A DNA stretch of 64,000 bases from the NCBI GenBank assembly GCA_000467715.1, contig AJFK01000038.1:104585-168584 (forward strand). Reading direction: 5' to 3'. Source of the stretch: Hysterium pulicare CBS 123377 (lineage: Eukaryota > Ascomycota > Dothideomycetes > Hysteriales > Hysteriaceae). Below are positions 26,569 through 37,676 of this stretch, piece by piece (position 1 is the first letter of the stretch; each line of letters begins with the position of its first letter). Both the position numbers and the translations under genes were made by a program. Below the pieces are notes generated by a model. The model saw only the letters and a program-made list of their open reading frames with translations, was not told the origin of the DNA and made no database searches.

Positions 26569-27667
26569 GTTGACTGATTAGGTTGCGAGAGATAGGAGTA
26601 GAAGTCGAGGGATGGCGCGGGAGGCGATTAGAGTTCGCTGTAGGGATTGAGGATTAGCTCTAGAAAAGAGAGGAGCCTATCGAGGAGGCTGTTGAGTTGT
26701 GGTTGTAGATGTCAGATGGGGCCAGGAGAGAAGTCTTACAGTCAAGGTTGGTCTTGGAGGTTAGGTAGGTTTCGTGCGAGGAGGCGAAGTCGGTGGGTGC
26801 TGCTAAATAAGCGGCCAACTCTTGCCAGTTATGGCGGGGTCACCAAAGCGAGTGGTTGGAGAGGGAGGAGCACAGCGCGAATGATACGATTGATTCCCAA
26901 ATCCTAAACACGCCTTGGACAGACAGAAGGGCACCGCAGGCAGCTTGCAATTCAATTAAGTATCTCGCTGCTAGGCTGCACAATTCCTATGTTGGCCCCG
27001 TCCACGCGTTCCCTCCGCCGCAGTGTGTTCGAAATTCGTGTGCGCCGTCATCTCAACCAACACACCAAGCAGGCAGCGCTAATAGCAGTCTTGGCACGTT
27101 CCTCCAACAAAGAGAGGGGCCGTCGAGGCTCAATGGGGTTGATACGTGGTGTCCTCCAGCTTGCATCTTGCCCGAGCCCTTGATGCTGCATGTCTCCCAG
27201 CCATTCATCTCACCGCCAACTCAGCACAGGCGCTTGAGCCCTGGAGCTGGAGGGACCATTCCGCTGGCGTCACGTGGAATGAGGGGCATCCCTCTGCAGC
27301 GGAGCGGCAGCAGCAGCGGAATTCCGTGAAGCCTTGCTTCTGTCTACTCCCTCCGCCGTGGATGCCTCAATCTGCTTCTCCAGTGAGATCCTATTCCAGA
27401 GGCGTCTCTGTTCTTCAGAGATGGAGGCAAGGTAGCAATTAAGTTTTGTTGGCGGCCTGTCACGGAAAGCTACCGAATGCTATCGCACTTTCGCGAATCC
27501 GCCGAAAATAGCCCTGACGTCCCGCGTCATGGCGACCCAGAACTTAATTATGCCTAACTACTCAGAACTCCAGACGAGACATCCACCGAGCTGGTTACTC
27601 AAAGATTCTCTCTTCCTTCGATTCTAGAGATATACGTGTCTGCTTTTCTGTATTCGCGCCTCCAAAC
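26569..27667. promoter_or_regulatory. Divergent promoter region, actin / Fes1
   Basis: About 1.1 kb between divergent start codons. Several open frames cross it on the plus strand, but they lack motifs and overlap the actin leader, so they are treated as noncoding. Confidence 0.5.
26638..26739 (-). other. Probable 5' UTR intron of actin
   Basis: Reading the minus strand, a GTAAGA donor at 26739 and a CCCTACAG acceptor at 26638 bracket 102 nt in the actin leader. Fungal actin and other highly expressed genes often have leader introns. No transcript evidence is available here. Confidence 0.4.
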
Positions 27668-28356
27668 ATGAACGATCCTCATCTCAACACCCTTCTAAAA
27701 TGGGGCATTGAAAACTCCGATGCCTCACGAAACGACCCTTCCGCCCAAAAGAATGTGAGCAAAAATGTCGACCCGGAAGTTATAAAGGCCTTCTTTGGCG
27801 GTCCAACGGAAGGTGAACTTATGAAACAAGCGATGGCTATCATAAAAAGCAAAGAGTCCACTCTGAAACAGAAAAACACCGCTTTTGTGGACTTCGAAAT
27901 GTTCATCGAGAGCATCGACAATGCAAATAATCTTGGGCCCTTGGACTTATGGGACGATTTGCTAAAACAGTTGGAAAGCGAGGAAGCGGATATGAGAAAG
28001 CATGCGGCATGGTGTTGTGGCACAGTCGTGGAGAATAACGTTGCAGCACAAGAGAGAGTAAGCATAAAATCTACTTCCATCAGATGTAGCCGATACTGAC
28101 GGAACGATAGTTACTAGTCTTCGGCGGCATCCCAACACTCGCCAGACTCGCGACCGAAGATCCCATCCAAGAAGTACGCAAGAAGGCTGTTCGAGCACTC
28201 TCGTGTGCCGTCAGAAATTACCAACCTGCCCTAGACGCCGCGGTTCAAAGCGTGCCGTCTGAATATAAACCACCACAACAACTCGACGCAGGGGATATGG
28301 AGTCAGTGGATACGCTGATACAGAAACTTCGGGATGATGTTTCACGCGCCCGATAA
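27668..28356 (+). CDS. fes1: Hsp70 nucleotide exchange factor Fes1
   Basis: Exons 27668-28057 and 28111-28356 (53-nt intron) encode 211 residues. The start MNDPHLNTLLKWGIENSD and the armadillo-type repeats (DFEMFIESIDNANNL, RKHAAWCCGTVVENN, VRKKAVRALSCAVRN) identify the Fes1/HspBP1 family. These proteins release ADP from cytosolic Hsp70 to recycle it and help degrade misfolded proteins. Length matches yeast and filamentous homologues. The C-terminal helix ends near a basic SRAR tail. Splice sites are GTAAGC and GATAG. It is divergent from actin across about 1.1 kb. Confidence 0.92.
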
Positions 28357-28967
28357 AATATTGCATTGATACGTTCGGACATTGGCGTTCGAAGGAGGTT
28401 CTTTCAACTACGAACTTTCTTTAAAATGCATGTGGAGTTCAAGGATTGGTTGCATAGGTACGGATAGATATCTGGGAATGTCTCGGGATAATGACTTGAT
28501 GAGCGAGAAAACCATTCATGTATACCTTGAAACACGGCACGACCATATCAATTACTTAAGCATAGATTGCTTACCCTTTATGCTGCCTCTCGCACATGTC
28601 AAAGTATCTCTGTAACCTTAGCACGATCCGAATCTTGAAATTCACCACAAACATTATTCCCATGTAGTCTTGCCTTCCTTATTTGATCAAGCCGGAAGGC
28701 ACTCCAAGCTTGACCCAGACACCTACATAACTTCGCATTCTATTCAACCGAAAACATTCGAACTCACTCTTAAGCAGCGTACTTGCGAAAAGGTTTTGGA
28801 AATATTGATATTTGATATGGGACCAGAGGTTCGCGATGCCCTTGTCTGAATTTCAAAGCTAAACCCTTTTCATCTTCCTAGGTAGTCAGCTTTGCGAATC
28901 ATCTCGACTGTACGTACTCGAAAGTCAGAGCCATCCTACCACATCAGAGCCTTCCTACCACACCTCA
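28357..28967. other. Intergenic gap
   Basis: 3' flank of Fes1 and promoter of the transporter gene. One plus-strand open frame at about 28.4-28.6 kb has no recognisable content. Confidence 0.45.
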
Positions 28968-30784
28968 ATGGCAGTGGCGGAATCCCCGGAAATCCATGGC
29001 GATTCTACCGTCAGAGCTGCCGACGAAACAACACCATTGCTTGCGACGACTGCGGCAGGCCCGACTGCGGAACCCATCGAGGAATCCCCTCAAGCAAATG
29101 GAACGGATGGCACTCATCAAGAAGATGAAGATGTGCCTTTACCGTTAGGTCAAATATCCCTCCTTTGCTTTACAAGGCTGGTAGAGCCAATTGCCTTCTT
29201 TTCCATCTTTCCTTACATCAATAAAATGATTTACGAAACTGGAGGAATTGAAAAATCAGACGTTGGTTTCTATTCAGGCTTGATTGAGAGCCTGTTTTCT
29301 GCTACTCAGATGTGTGTTATGATCTTTTGGGGTTGGGTAAGTAAAACCTGTCTAATCGAAGATGATGTATTGACAGATTCGTAGGCCGCCGATTCCTTTG
29401 GACGGAAACCGGTATTGGTATTTTCGCTAGCTGGAATCACAGTTTTCACAGCCCTATTTGGAATGAGCAAAACCATATGGCAAATGATTCTTTTCCGATG
29501 CCTTGCCGGAGTATTTGCAGGCACTATCGTGTGAGTAGGGACGTATACCTGCCTTGCAATGCCTTCTCTCACAACGCTAGAACCGTTCGAGCAATGATCA
29601 CGGAAAATAGTACGAAGAAAACTCAAGCGAGAGCATTTTCATATTTTGCCTTCGTGGGGAATCTAGGCATATTTTGCGGGCCTTTCATCGGTGCGTCATT
29701 CCCTGAACTCTGATGAATTTCAACCTAATAGATTTAAAGGCGGAGGACTGGAAAGCCCAGCAGACAAGTTCCCCTCTACAATTGGTAAGGTTCAGTTTTT
29801 CAAAAATTATCCTTATGCGCTTCCTAGTTTCGTCTCTGCTTCATTCGGAGCATTAGCCACCGTGATCTCTTCGCTTTTTATCAAAGAGGTTTGAAGGTCC
29901 CGCCGAGAATCAGCTGCATTTCCAGCTAATCGTCATTTGCAGACTTTGCATCTACATAAAGGTCGAAAGAAAGCGGATGAACGCCCAATGTCAACGTGGG
30001 AGCTTGTCAAACACCCTGGTGTTGCAGTGGTGATGCTAATATACGGCTATGTTGGGCTTATGGCTTTTGCCTACACAGCTGGTGCGTTCTTACCTGTTTC
30101 ACTTCACTGCGCTTATTTCGTTTCGCTAAGAGTGAACCCATATTAGTAATGCCCGTCTTCTTATTTACCCCAGTCGAGCTTGGTGGCACTGAGTTCTCTC
30201 CTTTCTTGATTTCCCTTGCTTTGGGTGTAGCAGGATTATCTCAAGCATTATGGCTTTTATTAGTCTTCCCCCCTCTGCAACACCGAATCGGTACAGGAGG
30301 TGTTTTCCGCTTGTGTGCCGCAGCGTGGCCTGTTTTCTTTGCAACAGGCCCCATCTGTAACCTGCTACTACGGCATCATCTCTCCATACCCTTTTGGATA
30401 TTAGGGACGTTTGACCTGATCATCGGAAGTGGTGTTGCTATGGCATTCAGTATGTACCATCCAGACTCTACAAATATCATCTTACGGAAATGCACTAATT
30501 CGTGTTCAGTTGGTGTTCAACTAGCTATCAATGATATCGCTCCCTCACATGAAACGCTAGGTACTCTAAATGCCCTCGTTCTAGCTCTTTCCAGTGCGAC
30601 GAGAGCAGTAATCCCGGCAATTTCCACGAGTATCTATGCTGCTGGTATCAGGCAGCAGATATTTCAAGGCCAGTTATTCTGGGTAATTATCATTGCTGTT
30701 GCTCTTGGATTGAGCTTCATCCTCAAGTTTCTGCCCGAAAAGGCTGAGGGTAGGATAAAACACAGCACAACCAGCGAAGCGTAA
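28968..30784 (+). CDS. Major facilitator superfamily transporter (DHA1-like)
   Basis: Seven exons: 28968-29336, 29385-29530, 29581-29690, 29740-29888, 29943-30081, 30147-30449 and 30510-30784. They encode 496 residues with about 12 predicted membrane helices. MFS motif A appears as WGWAADSFGRKP (residues 121-132), assembled across the first intron. The N-terminus (about 60 residues) is acidic and cytosolic, and the C-terminus is short and basic. It resembles fungal multi-drug/zinc-induced-facilitator-like MFS proteins. Substrate is unknown. Introns are 48-65 nt. One donor, GTTTGA at 29889, is weak, but any later donor would leave an in-frame stop. All junctions keep frame. Confidence 0.88.
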
Positions 30785-31012
30785 CTCTTAAATAGATGAA
30801 GATTGTGTCGAGTAGAGTTGAACTTGTATAGAACGAATTAAATCAAAGTCTCGACTCACGATTATCTCATTTATGTAAATATATAAATCTCAACTTATAA
30901 TCGCACGGGCTACGTGTCACATTTGAGAAAGGATTAAATGCCAAGGCACGTGACCCGAAATGTCGCGTTTATCCGCGTCTTAAGTGAATAAACCAACACC
31001 CTCGACAACACC

Positions 31013-32649
31013 ATGCTAGATCTCCAGACTCGACATCCATTAAAAACCATTTCATCCAATACGTATTCCAAACCTTCAATGGCTCCTTCACCGGGCGAAA
31101 TAACGCTTGATAGAGCTCTTCAAGCGATCGACATTCCCGGACTGGCGAAAGACTTAGGGATTGACCAATCCACAATTCTACGCGTCCTTCAAGGCGCGGC
31201 GCATCAACTTAGTTCCAGCCTCCAATCTAACGGCGAGAAAACTTCAGGATTTCAAGGGAAAGCTCCGATTCCTCCCAAAGGAACGACGCAGCGCGCTCGC
31301 GTTTGCTCTGTCCTGGGAAAAGTTCGATGGCCCGCCTCCATTCCCGCGCACACCCTCGCCCTACAACACGAAATAAAGAGGCTCCTTGAGCTAACACCAA
31401 CCTGCGATGAAAAACACAATCTGTCTGTATCGATGGAGGATTATACGCAGCTCAGATACGGCGTTGATACGTTACATCTGAAGGTCGTGGAGATATATGA
31501 AAAGTTGGTCGAGAAATTACCACCAGCGAATCGGAACGAATATGAGTTGGAGGGCTGGCTTGAGGATGCGGCATCTAAAGTCCATAATGTCTTGGGGACA
31601 ACAAATGGACCGAGTGGCGAGAAGAGAGGCAGGAAGCGGAAGTCAGATGAGGTGACAGTGATCGATGTACCTCCGAATCCGCATGCGCCAGGACCTGCAA
31701 TGCAGCAAACTCATCAAAAGACGGCCGCAAGCTCGAAACATTTCCCAAAATCTTCCAAGAATCCAGCGCACTTGCCCCCTCCGGTATGGATACCACCAAG
31801 CGTGAGTCCGTCACATCGAGACACTATTCAGTGGGGAGGAGCAGGCCTACCAACCTGGGAAGTATCGAATGGATTCCCGACGACGCATGATATTTATGCT
31901 GTACATCCCGCCCCGAATAATTTCGCCTGGCCGCCCCGTGCAGCTGGAACACCTGCGCCTGGAACACCTTCACATGGATTACCTGTACATCACCCAGCAC
32001 TCAATTACACCTCTCATCCTCAAACTAAACCTCCCGGTACTGCACGCCGCGGTAGACCACCTAAGAACAGGGATGCACTTCCTCCGACTGTTCCAATGGC
32101 ATTAAACCTAAACATTCTAGAAGCCAGCGGAAGTGGAAAGAGAGAGAAAAAGAAGAGGAAGAAAGATAAAGATCCAAATAGACCGAAACGAGGTCGATCA
32201 TCTTTCATTCTCTGGGCCAATTCCGTCCGCCCGAATATTCAGGAGGAGAACCCGGGCATAAGTTTCCGTGAGTTGAATACGAACTTCGAATTTCCGTTTG
32301 CTCGGCACGTCAACTAATGAAAATAGAGGACCTTGGCATAATGATTGGAGAGCAGTGGAAGAACATGGCCGCGGATGTCCGCGCTGGGTGGGAAGCTAAA
32401 TCGAAATTGGAGCTGGATCGATACAATGAGGAGATGAAGCTGTATAGGGAGACGAAAGTGCAGGCGGAAGACGAGATATCGCGAAGAGAAACAAATGGCT
32501 TTATTTCGTATACTCCGGTCGAGGCGCCCCGGCCTAGCATGCCTTCTTCCAGCGAGGCAGCTATGCGACCCAAATCCTCCGCGTCTAGTGGTCCGCTTGA
32601 CAGGTTCGTTTCTTCGAAGCCTGGAGAAGTTTTATGTTTCGGTGATTGA
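31013..32649 (+). CDS. HMG-box protein
   Basis: Exons 31013-32267 and 32327-32649 (59-nt intron, donor GTGAGT) encode 525 residues. The first ATG has the better context (ACC at -3); an alternative Met lies at 31079. Residues 1-200 form a non-repetitive helical region without a known domain. Then come Pro-rich and basic low-complexity sequence with an AT-hook-like RRGRPPK (about residue 348) and a Lys-rich stretch. An HMG box follows (about residues 388-460): PNRPKRGRSSFILWAN, the intron, then LGIMIGEQWKNM and SKLELDRYNEEM. HMG boxes bend DNA, so this is probably a chromatin or transcription factor. A specific role is not inferable; no mating-type context is seen. Confidence 0.8.
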
Positions 32650-32944
32650 ACGACTTGAGTTCTTGGGTTTCAGTTTCGTTTTCCATTCGCTTCGATATGT
32701 CGTCTATCGATGTTTCTTCGGTGTCCTTATTATTATCCTCTTGTTCTTGAGTGCTGCGCATATGTGTAATCTCATCTTCTCATCTCATTGGGCGCTAACC
32801 GTGCCGCAGGCACAGCGAGCGGGATGATTCGAAGTACATGAAAACAGCAAGGTTTATGAACCAATCGCATTCCTAAAGAATGTGACAAGCGATGCATCCT
32901 GCAGTGTGGCGTAGGAAGGCTGCGGCCTCTCGATTTCACACAAG

Positions 32945-35021
32945 ATGGCAACTGCATCGCTTCTATCGTCATGGAGCTCATGCATAATCACGAATTCTTT
33001 ACGCCCATCTCCAGGTTCAGCTTCGATGTCGTCTGCGAACGTAGCTTGCAGTCTAACTAATTTACACCGGCAGCCATTTCTCTTCAACTTCCCCTACGCA
33101 GACTTGAAGCTTTCCGCTCGATCAGGCTGCAAACTTTGTTGCATAGTGCTAGATACCGTAGACACCCTAGTAGCGAGGGACGGACAGACAACCAGGAATG
33201 ATATCTCAGTATCAGCTAGCTATCGTGCCTCTGGTCTATCTATACGCTGGTATCTTGCTTCAAAATTCCGGGAAGAATTAGACCTATTTACTCTAACAGG
33301 TACAAATCTCTGGACCACAAAACAATGCTCGGTCTGGCTTCATTCAGCCCCCAAAGAATCGCTGACTTGGAAAATTAGAGAAAGCCATTGAATCGATGCC
33401 ACGTGGAAATAGTGTAGCTGAGCATACGGGATCTGACGCCAGCTTTTCGAGAACGATCGAGTGGTTGCAAGTGTGCTGCAAACAGCACAAGCTTCTTTGT
33501 CCTGTGTACCCATCCAACGCTCCGCTTCCCAATCGTATTCTGGATATTGGGTCGTCGACGATCCAAGAGATCCGATTGAGAGAAACAAGTAATGAGACTG
33601 GTATATACGCTTGCCTTAGCCATTGTTGGGGTAAGTTTCAACCACTCAAGACAACAATAGCCACCCTTCAACGGCATAAGCAAGATATTCCGTGGCCCGA
33701 CTTACCAAAGACTTTCCAAGATGCCATTGCATTCACACGCCGGCTATCAATCCGCTATCTCTGGATAGATTCCTTGTGCATCATTCAGGATAACAACAAT
33801 GACTGGGAAAAAGAGTCTAGTCTCATGGCGGAAATATTTCGGAATTCTTTCATCACACTAGCTGCTTCCGCGTCGAGTGGACCCGACGAAGGCATGTTCT
33901 CAAAAGCCGACCCGATATATGACCAACAAGAGCTCTCTAGCCTGACCAATCGGACCGAGAGCCGAGGGTTCTATGTACGCAAACCCAGAAAACACCACCG
34001 GGACGAATTGCCACTGCTTCGCCGAGGATGGGTTTTCCAAGAGCGTCTCCTCAGCCCTCGTGTAATCCACTTCGGAAGATCGGAGCTGATATGGGAATGT
34101 ATGGAGAAGACAATCTGCGAGTGTGAACGGCTCATGCCTGACCAGAGAACATGGTTTGGGATGAAAGGTTATTACCATCCCGACGCTCTCCGTAGTATCC
34201 CTCCTCGACAACTCGCCAACGTTTGGCGCGACGTAGCCCGTGACTACTCCCGAATGAACCTCACCTACCCGAGCGACATCTTCCCAGCTATATCCGGAGC
34301 AGCGAAATTGATACTCCCAGTCGTAAATTCTAGATACCTAGCCGGCTTATGGGAACGTTGGTTCATTGAAGATCTGCTATGGATCACCTTCCCAGCCGAC
34401 AAGGCATCAAGACCGTCTGTTTGGCGTGCGCCGACTTTCTCTTGGGCATCCGTCCTCACCGACGGAGCGAAAATAGATTGGCGATACGCGAACACAATGC
34501 TCAAGATCCTCGGCCCTGATGAAATACCAGATGATCCTACCCTCATGACAGTCTATTCGAAGCTACTCGAGGCCACCTGCAACCCGGTTGGACGCGATCC
34601 AGCCGGGCAAATCAACAGCGGCCACGTGATGCTAGCCGGCCCTCTAATCAGAGGGACTCTCCACGCATTTTCTTCTCACTCAGATTCAACACTCTCATAT
34701 GAAATCCGTACCCCTGGCCAGCTTATCCCTCGCGAAGCAGAAGAATTCTGGCCAGATTACGACTTGAACAAAGCCGAGGATAGACATCTAGTTGCCTCGG
34801 GGTCAGATGTCTGGTGCTTGAAATTACTCTCTGTACTTATTCGGGCAAGGCAGTACCAGGACCTGTTTTGTTTGGTTTTGAGATGTACAGGTTCTTCGCT
34901 TAGCGGCGAGACGTATGAAAGAATTGGTCTGCTGAAGTTTAGACATGGATTGGATACGCCTGTGGATAGATGGTTTGATGGGTCTGAGGTGCGGGAAGAT
35001 GCTGTTGTTAAGATAATATAG
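32945..35021 (+). CDS. Heterokaryon-incompatibility (HET) domain protein
   Basis: Exons 32945-33299 and 33379-35021 encode 665 residues. The 79-nt intron (donor GTACAA, branch CTGAC, acceptor ATTAG) is the choice that joins the two frames. The HET domain runs from about residue 195 to 350, with YACLSHCWG, LPKTFQDAIAFTRRL, IRYLWIDSLCIIQD, DWEKESSLMAEIFRNS and the later RGWVFQERLLSPRVIHFG. The N-terminal CKLCCIVLDTV segment is also usual in this family. HET domains trigger cell death when incompatible hyphae fuse; many HET genes have no assigned partner. No transmembrane segment or second effector domain is visible. It opens an accessory block that extends to about 56.5 kb. Confidence 0.88.
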
Positions 35022-36782
35022 GTGTTATTTGATTGAATAGTTGAATGCGGCTTGGTTCGAGGGCATTCAGACTTCTTGTTATTTCATTTTGGACTTCTCC
35101 TACGCTTTCTTAAATTGCCGCTGGCTTCGCCACCATCTGCCTCCCCGTCATTTTCCCTACCTCGTCGTCTTCTGCTGTCATCTTTGTCGGGCGAAGCTGG
35201 AGTCAGCGGTTCTACCGAGGCCGAAGTTTCCATCTTTTGGGGATATTGTGTATCAAGGCTCTTTCCAAAGTCTGACGGATGCCATGGGTGCATGGAAAGA
35301 ATCTGCGCGGTTATGATCTCTAATAGAAAGACACCCTGTATCCTGGGTTTCTCAGTGAATTGTTGGCGTGAGCTTCGCGTGGCAAGTTACAGGCCTGATA
35401 GTGGTTGTGGGTCAGCGACGTGTAGGGTGCGGAGGACGGCGAGCATGCTAGTTTGAAGATGGCTAACAGGAGTTTGCACTGTCAGGTGTCTGGTGTGCCT
35501 TCCAACCCGCCGATTCTGGCAAGCTACAGGTCTGATGGTATTTGCGGGCAAGCGTTGTGTAGAGTAGATAGATAACAACGGGGATGGAGTGGTAGATTAG
35601 CTTGCTTGCGACAGCGGTTTGTCTAGGCAGATAATAGATTTAGGGACGGTGGTGGCGCGGAGGTAGTGAAAGATTAGTAGGAATTTCTAGATATGAGAAC
35701 TTTAGCTAATCGATGTTGCTATAGACTATCGCCTCCCTAATCTTAGGTTGATTAATTGTAAACATGATAGATAGGATTGATAAGAAGACTACAATGCGAG
35801 TACATCAATCAATGATGATGGCATGGTTAAGGGGAGTTGACAGGACGGAAGCGTAGGTGTGGCGAATATTCGGAGAACCCAGCGCTTGATTTTAGGTTTG
35901 GTATCGCGGCTAGTTGAACTAAGAATAGTATTAAACTGTCCAAAAGTTCCTGGTGTGGTATAAAAAGTAATTGGTGTTGGAGATTTGAGGTTAGCAAAGC
36001 AAGCTGTCGCTTAGGATTAGCTATCAATATATGTATAGAAGCCTGCTGCGGGTACTGCGAGACTTACTTTATACAGCATTAAACGAGAGTAATGCGCTTG
36101 GATGCTTGTCTTGCTAATTGTCGCCTATAGTGAGAATTTTTTGACTGGAAAACAATCGAAAGAATAAGGCATATGTACAAGCAAATTGGTTTTGTTGCAG
36201 AAATCTTGGATTAATTCGAAGAAGATTTATAAAATAAACTTAAAAAAGGAGCTGCTGGCAAACGTCTTGAAGTTCCGTAGACTGAAATAGTCTAGTATAT
36301 AGTATTGAGACCTGCATAAAAAGAAGTTTATGCAGCAGCTACTATATAACCCTAGGAAATAAGAGCATAGTGTTTGGTAGTTTTCTACGTGACGAGGTGA
36401 TATATGAGGATGACGTTTGCTGTTCGAATAAGTTTTCTTGGCGTATGCCTCCTGCTTGGTGTTTGTGATTCCTTACAACTTGATTCTGCCTGTTGCTGCA
36501 GGCGCTCTCGGGAGAAGCTCGCTATGTGCGTTGTTAGCATTAAGTAGTAGTACTCTTTACCCCTGTACTCAGCTGCCAGCACTCTTCTTCCGTTTTTGCG
36601 GCATTCACCCCTTGCACTCATCTGCCAGATACTTCGTTCGAATTTACCCCTTCTCGCTCCCGCGAGCTGTTTGTACTGTTCCGAACCTGCTACCTGCCTA
36701 CGCCTCGCACCTACGAGCCGCTGACAATCTTTCCCGTACCGGCGAGCCGCACCTGCGGAGTCTGTTGCACCTTTTCGTCCAT
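35022..36782. other. AT-rich gene-poor gap with decayed repeats
   Basis: No gene is supported. GC content visibly falls after about 35.6 kb, with long A/T runs near 36.2 kb. Two diverged direct copies of about 48 bp occur at 35381-35428 and 35518-35565, differing mostly by transitions. The stretch looks like old noncoding or mobile-element debris, but no terminal repeat or transposase is recognisable. Confidence 0.5.
35381..35565. repeat. Diverged direct repeat pair
   Basis: Copy 1 (35381-35428) and copy 2 (35518-35565) start with GGCAAGTTACAGGCCTGAT and GGCAAGCTACAGGTCTGAT, lie 137 bp apart, and remain alignable for about 48 bases. Most differences are C/T or A/G. Confidence 0.55.
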
Positions 36783-37199
36783 ATGACAGCCGGCAACTCT
36801 CCCCGAGACTTGTTCAGCGACTTGTTTGGCAAAGAATACATTGAAGGAATCCCATTCATGAAGACGAGCGAGGTTGATAAGGATCTTGCGCAACTTGACC
36901 GATTGCGTCAGCTGTTGGTCGACCAGAAAGCGAAGTCTGAGGGTGCGGTTTCCTTCCAAAAGAAGCCGGAGGGTCACATGCCGGATAACGATTGGGAAAC
37001 AACAGAGATTGATAAAGTCTACCGTTTTGCGGCTCGGAGATTTAATATCAAGGAGACCATGACAATGGCTTGTGAGGCGCAGTCGTGCATCATTCTGAGA
37101 AAGGACGGATCCAAATTATTACGTGTTGGTAAGGAGGTAGAGGTTGGAGAAGGCGACACAGTTTATGCTCAACTCGGGCGAGCTGTATTTAGGAAGTAG
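36783..37199 (+). CDS. Small orphan protein
   Basis: This single exon encodes 138 residues from the ATG at 36783. The same frame is open for 345 bp further upstream (to 36438), but that part is Leu/Ser/Cys-rich and reads like leader sequence. The protein has an amphipathic charged middle (DKDLAQLDRLRQLLVDQKAK), a KKPEGHMPDNDWET segment and a beta-rich C-terminus (CIILRKDGSKLLRVG, VGEGDTVYAQLGRAVF). No domain is recognised. Composition and codon use are protein-like, so it may be real. It lies in the accessory block between the HET and STAND-type genes. Confidence 0.45.
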   Translation: MTAGNSPRDLFSDLFGKEYIEGIPFMKTSEVDKDLAQLDRLRQLLVDQKAKSEGAVSFQKKPEGHMPDNDWETTEIDKVYRFAARRFNIKETMTMACEAQSCIILRKDGSKLLRVGKEVEVGEGDTVYAQLGRAVFRK

Positions 37200-37676
37200 A
37201 TACCGATTGGTATGCATCCCCCGTAGGCAGCCTTGGACCATGAACGAAACCATACATGTCATTAAATCCAAGCACCTCTGCTAAGTTGTTCACTTCATTG
37301 TATGAGATTTTAAACTCAAATTCTCCATCGCCCCCTATAAATTCTGGAAGACGAAGCTTTGAACAAGTTGTCTCAAGTCGTCTCGGATGATTTCGAAGCC
37401 TGAGATTGCGATGTTAGCCGTCTGATCGGGCTACTATTGGCGCCGTTCAATGACGAAGGACTACGTCTTCCATAGGCTTCCTCTCTCGAATTAAATTGTG
37501 CCACGAATTTGGAGTGCTTGGCTGAAATGTGCAGAGAAAATTCGCTTGCCGCATCATGGTAGACGGCCAATCACTTCGCGCAAGGCTGAGACTCAGCCGT
37601 AGTCAACACCACACCTCCACTCGAGTAAAGCCTCATCATTCTTTCTACGAGGTATACTTTTCACCTCTACAAGACG
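37200..37676. other. Intergenic gap with a 15-bp palindrome
   Basis: Promoter region of the STAND-type gene. It holds the palindrome described separately at 37584-37598 and no gene. Confidence 0.5.
37584..37598. promoter_or_regulatory. Perfect palindrome upstream of the STAND-type gene
   Basis: GGCTGAGACTCAGCC has two 7-bp arms around one base and ends 79 bp before the start codon. A near copy (GGCTGAGATTCAGCC) sits at 41759-41773, at almost the same distance from the lost start of the paralogue. This fits a transcription-factor site, but it could be chance shared by duplication. Confidence 0.4.
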
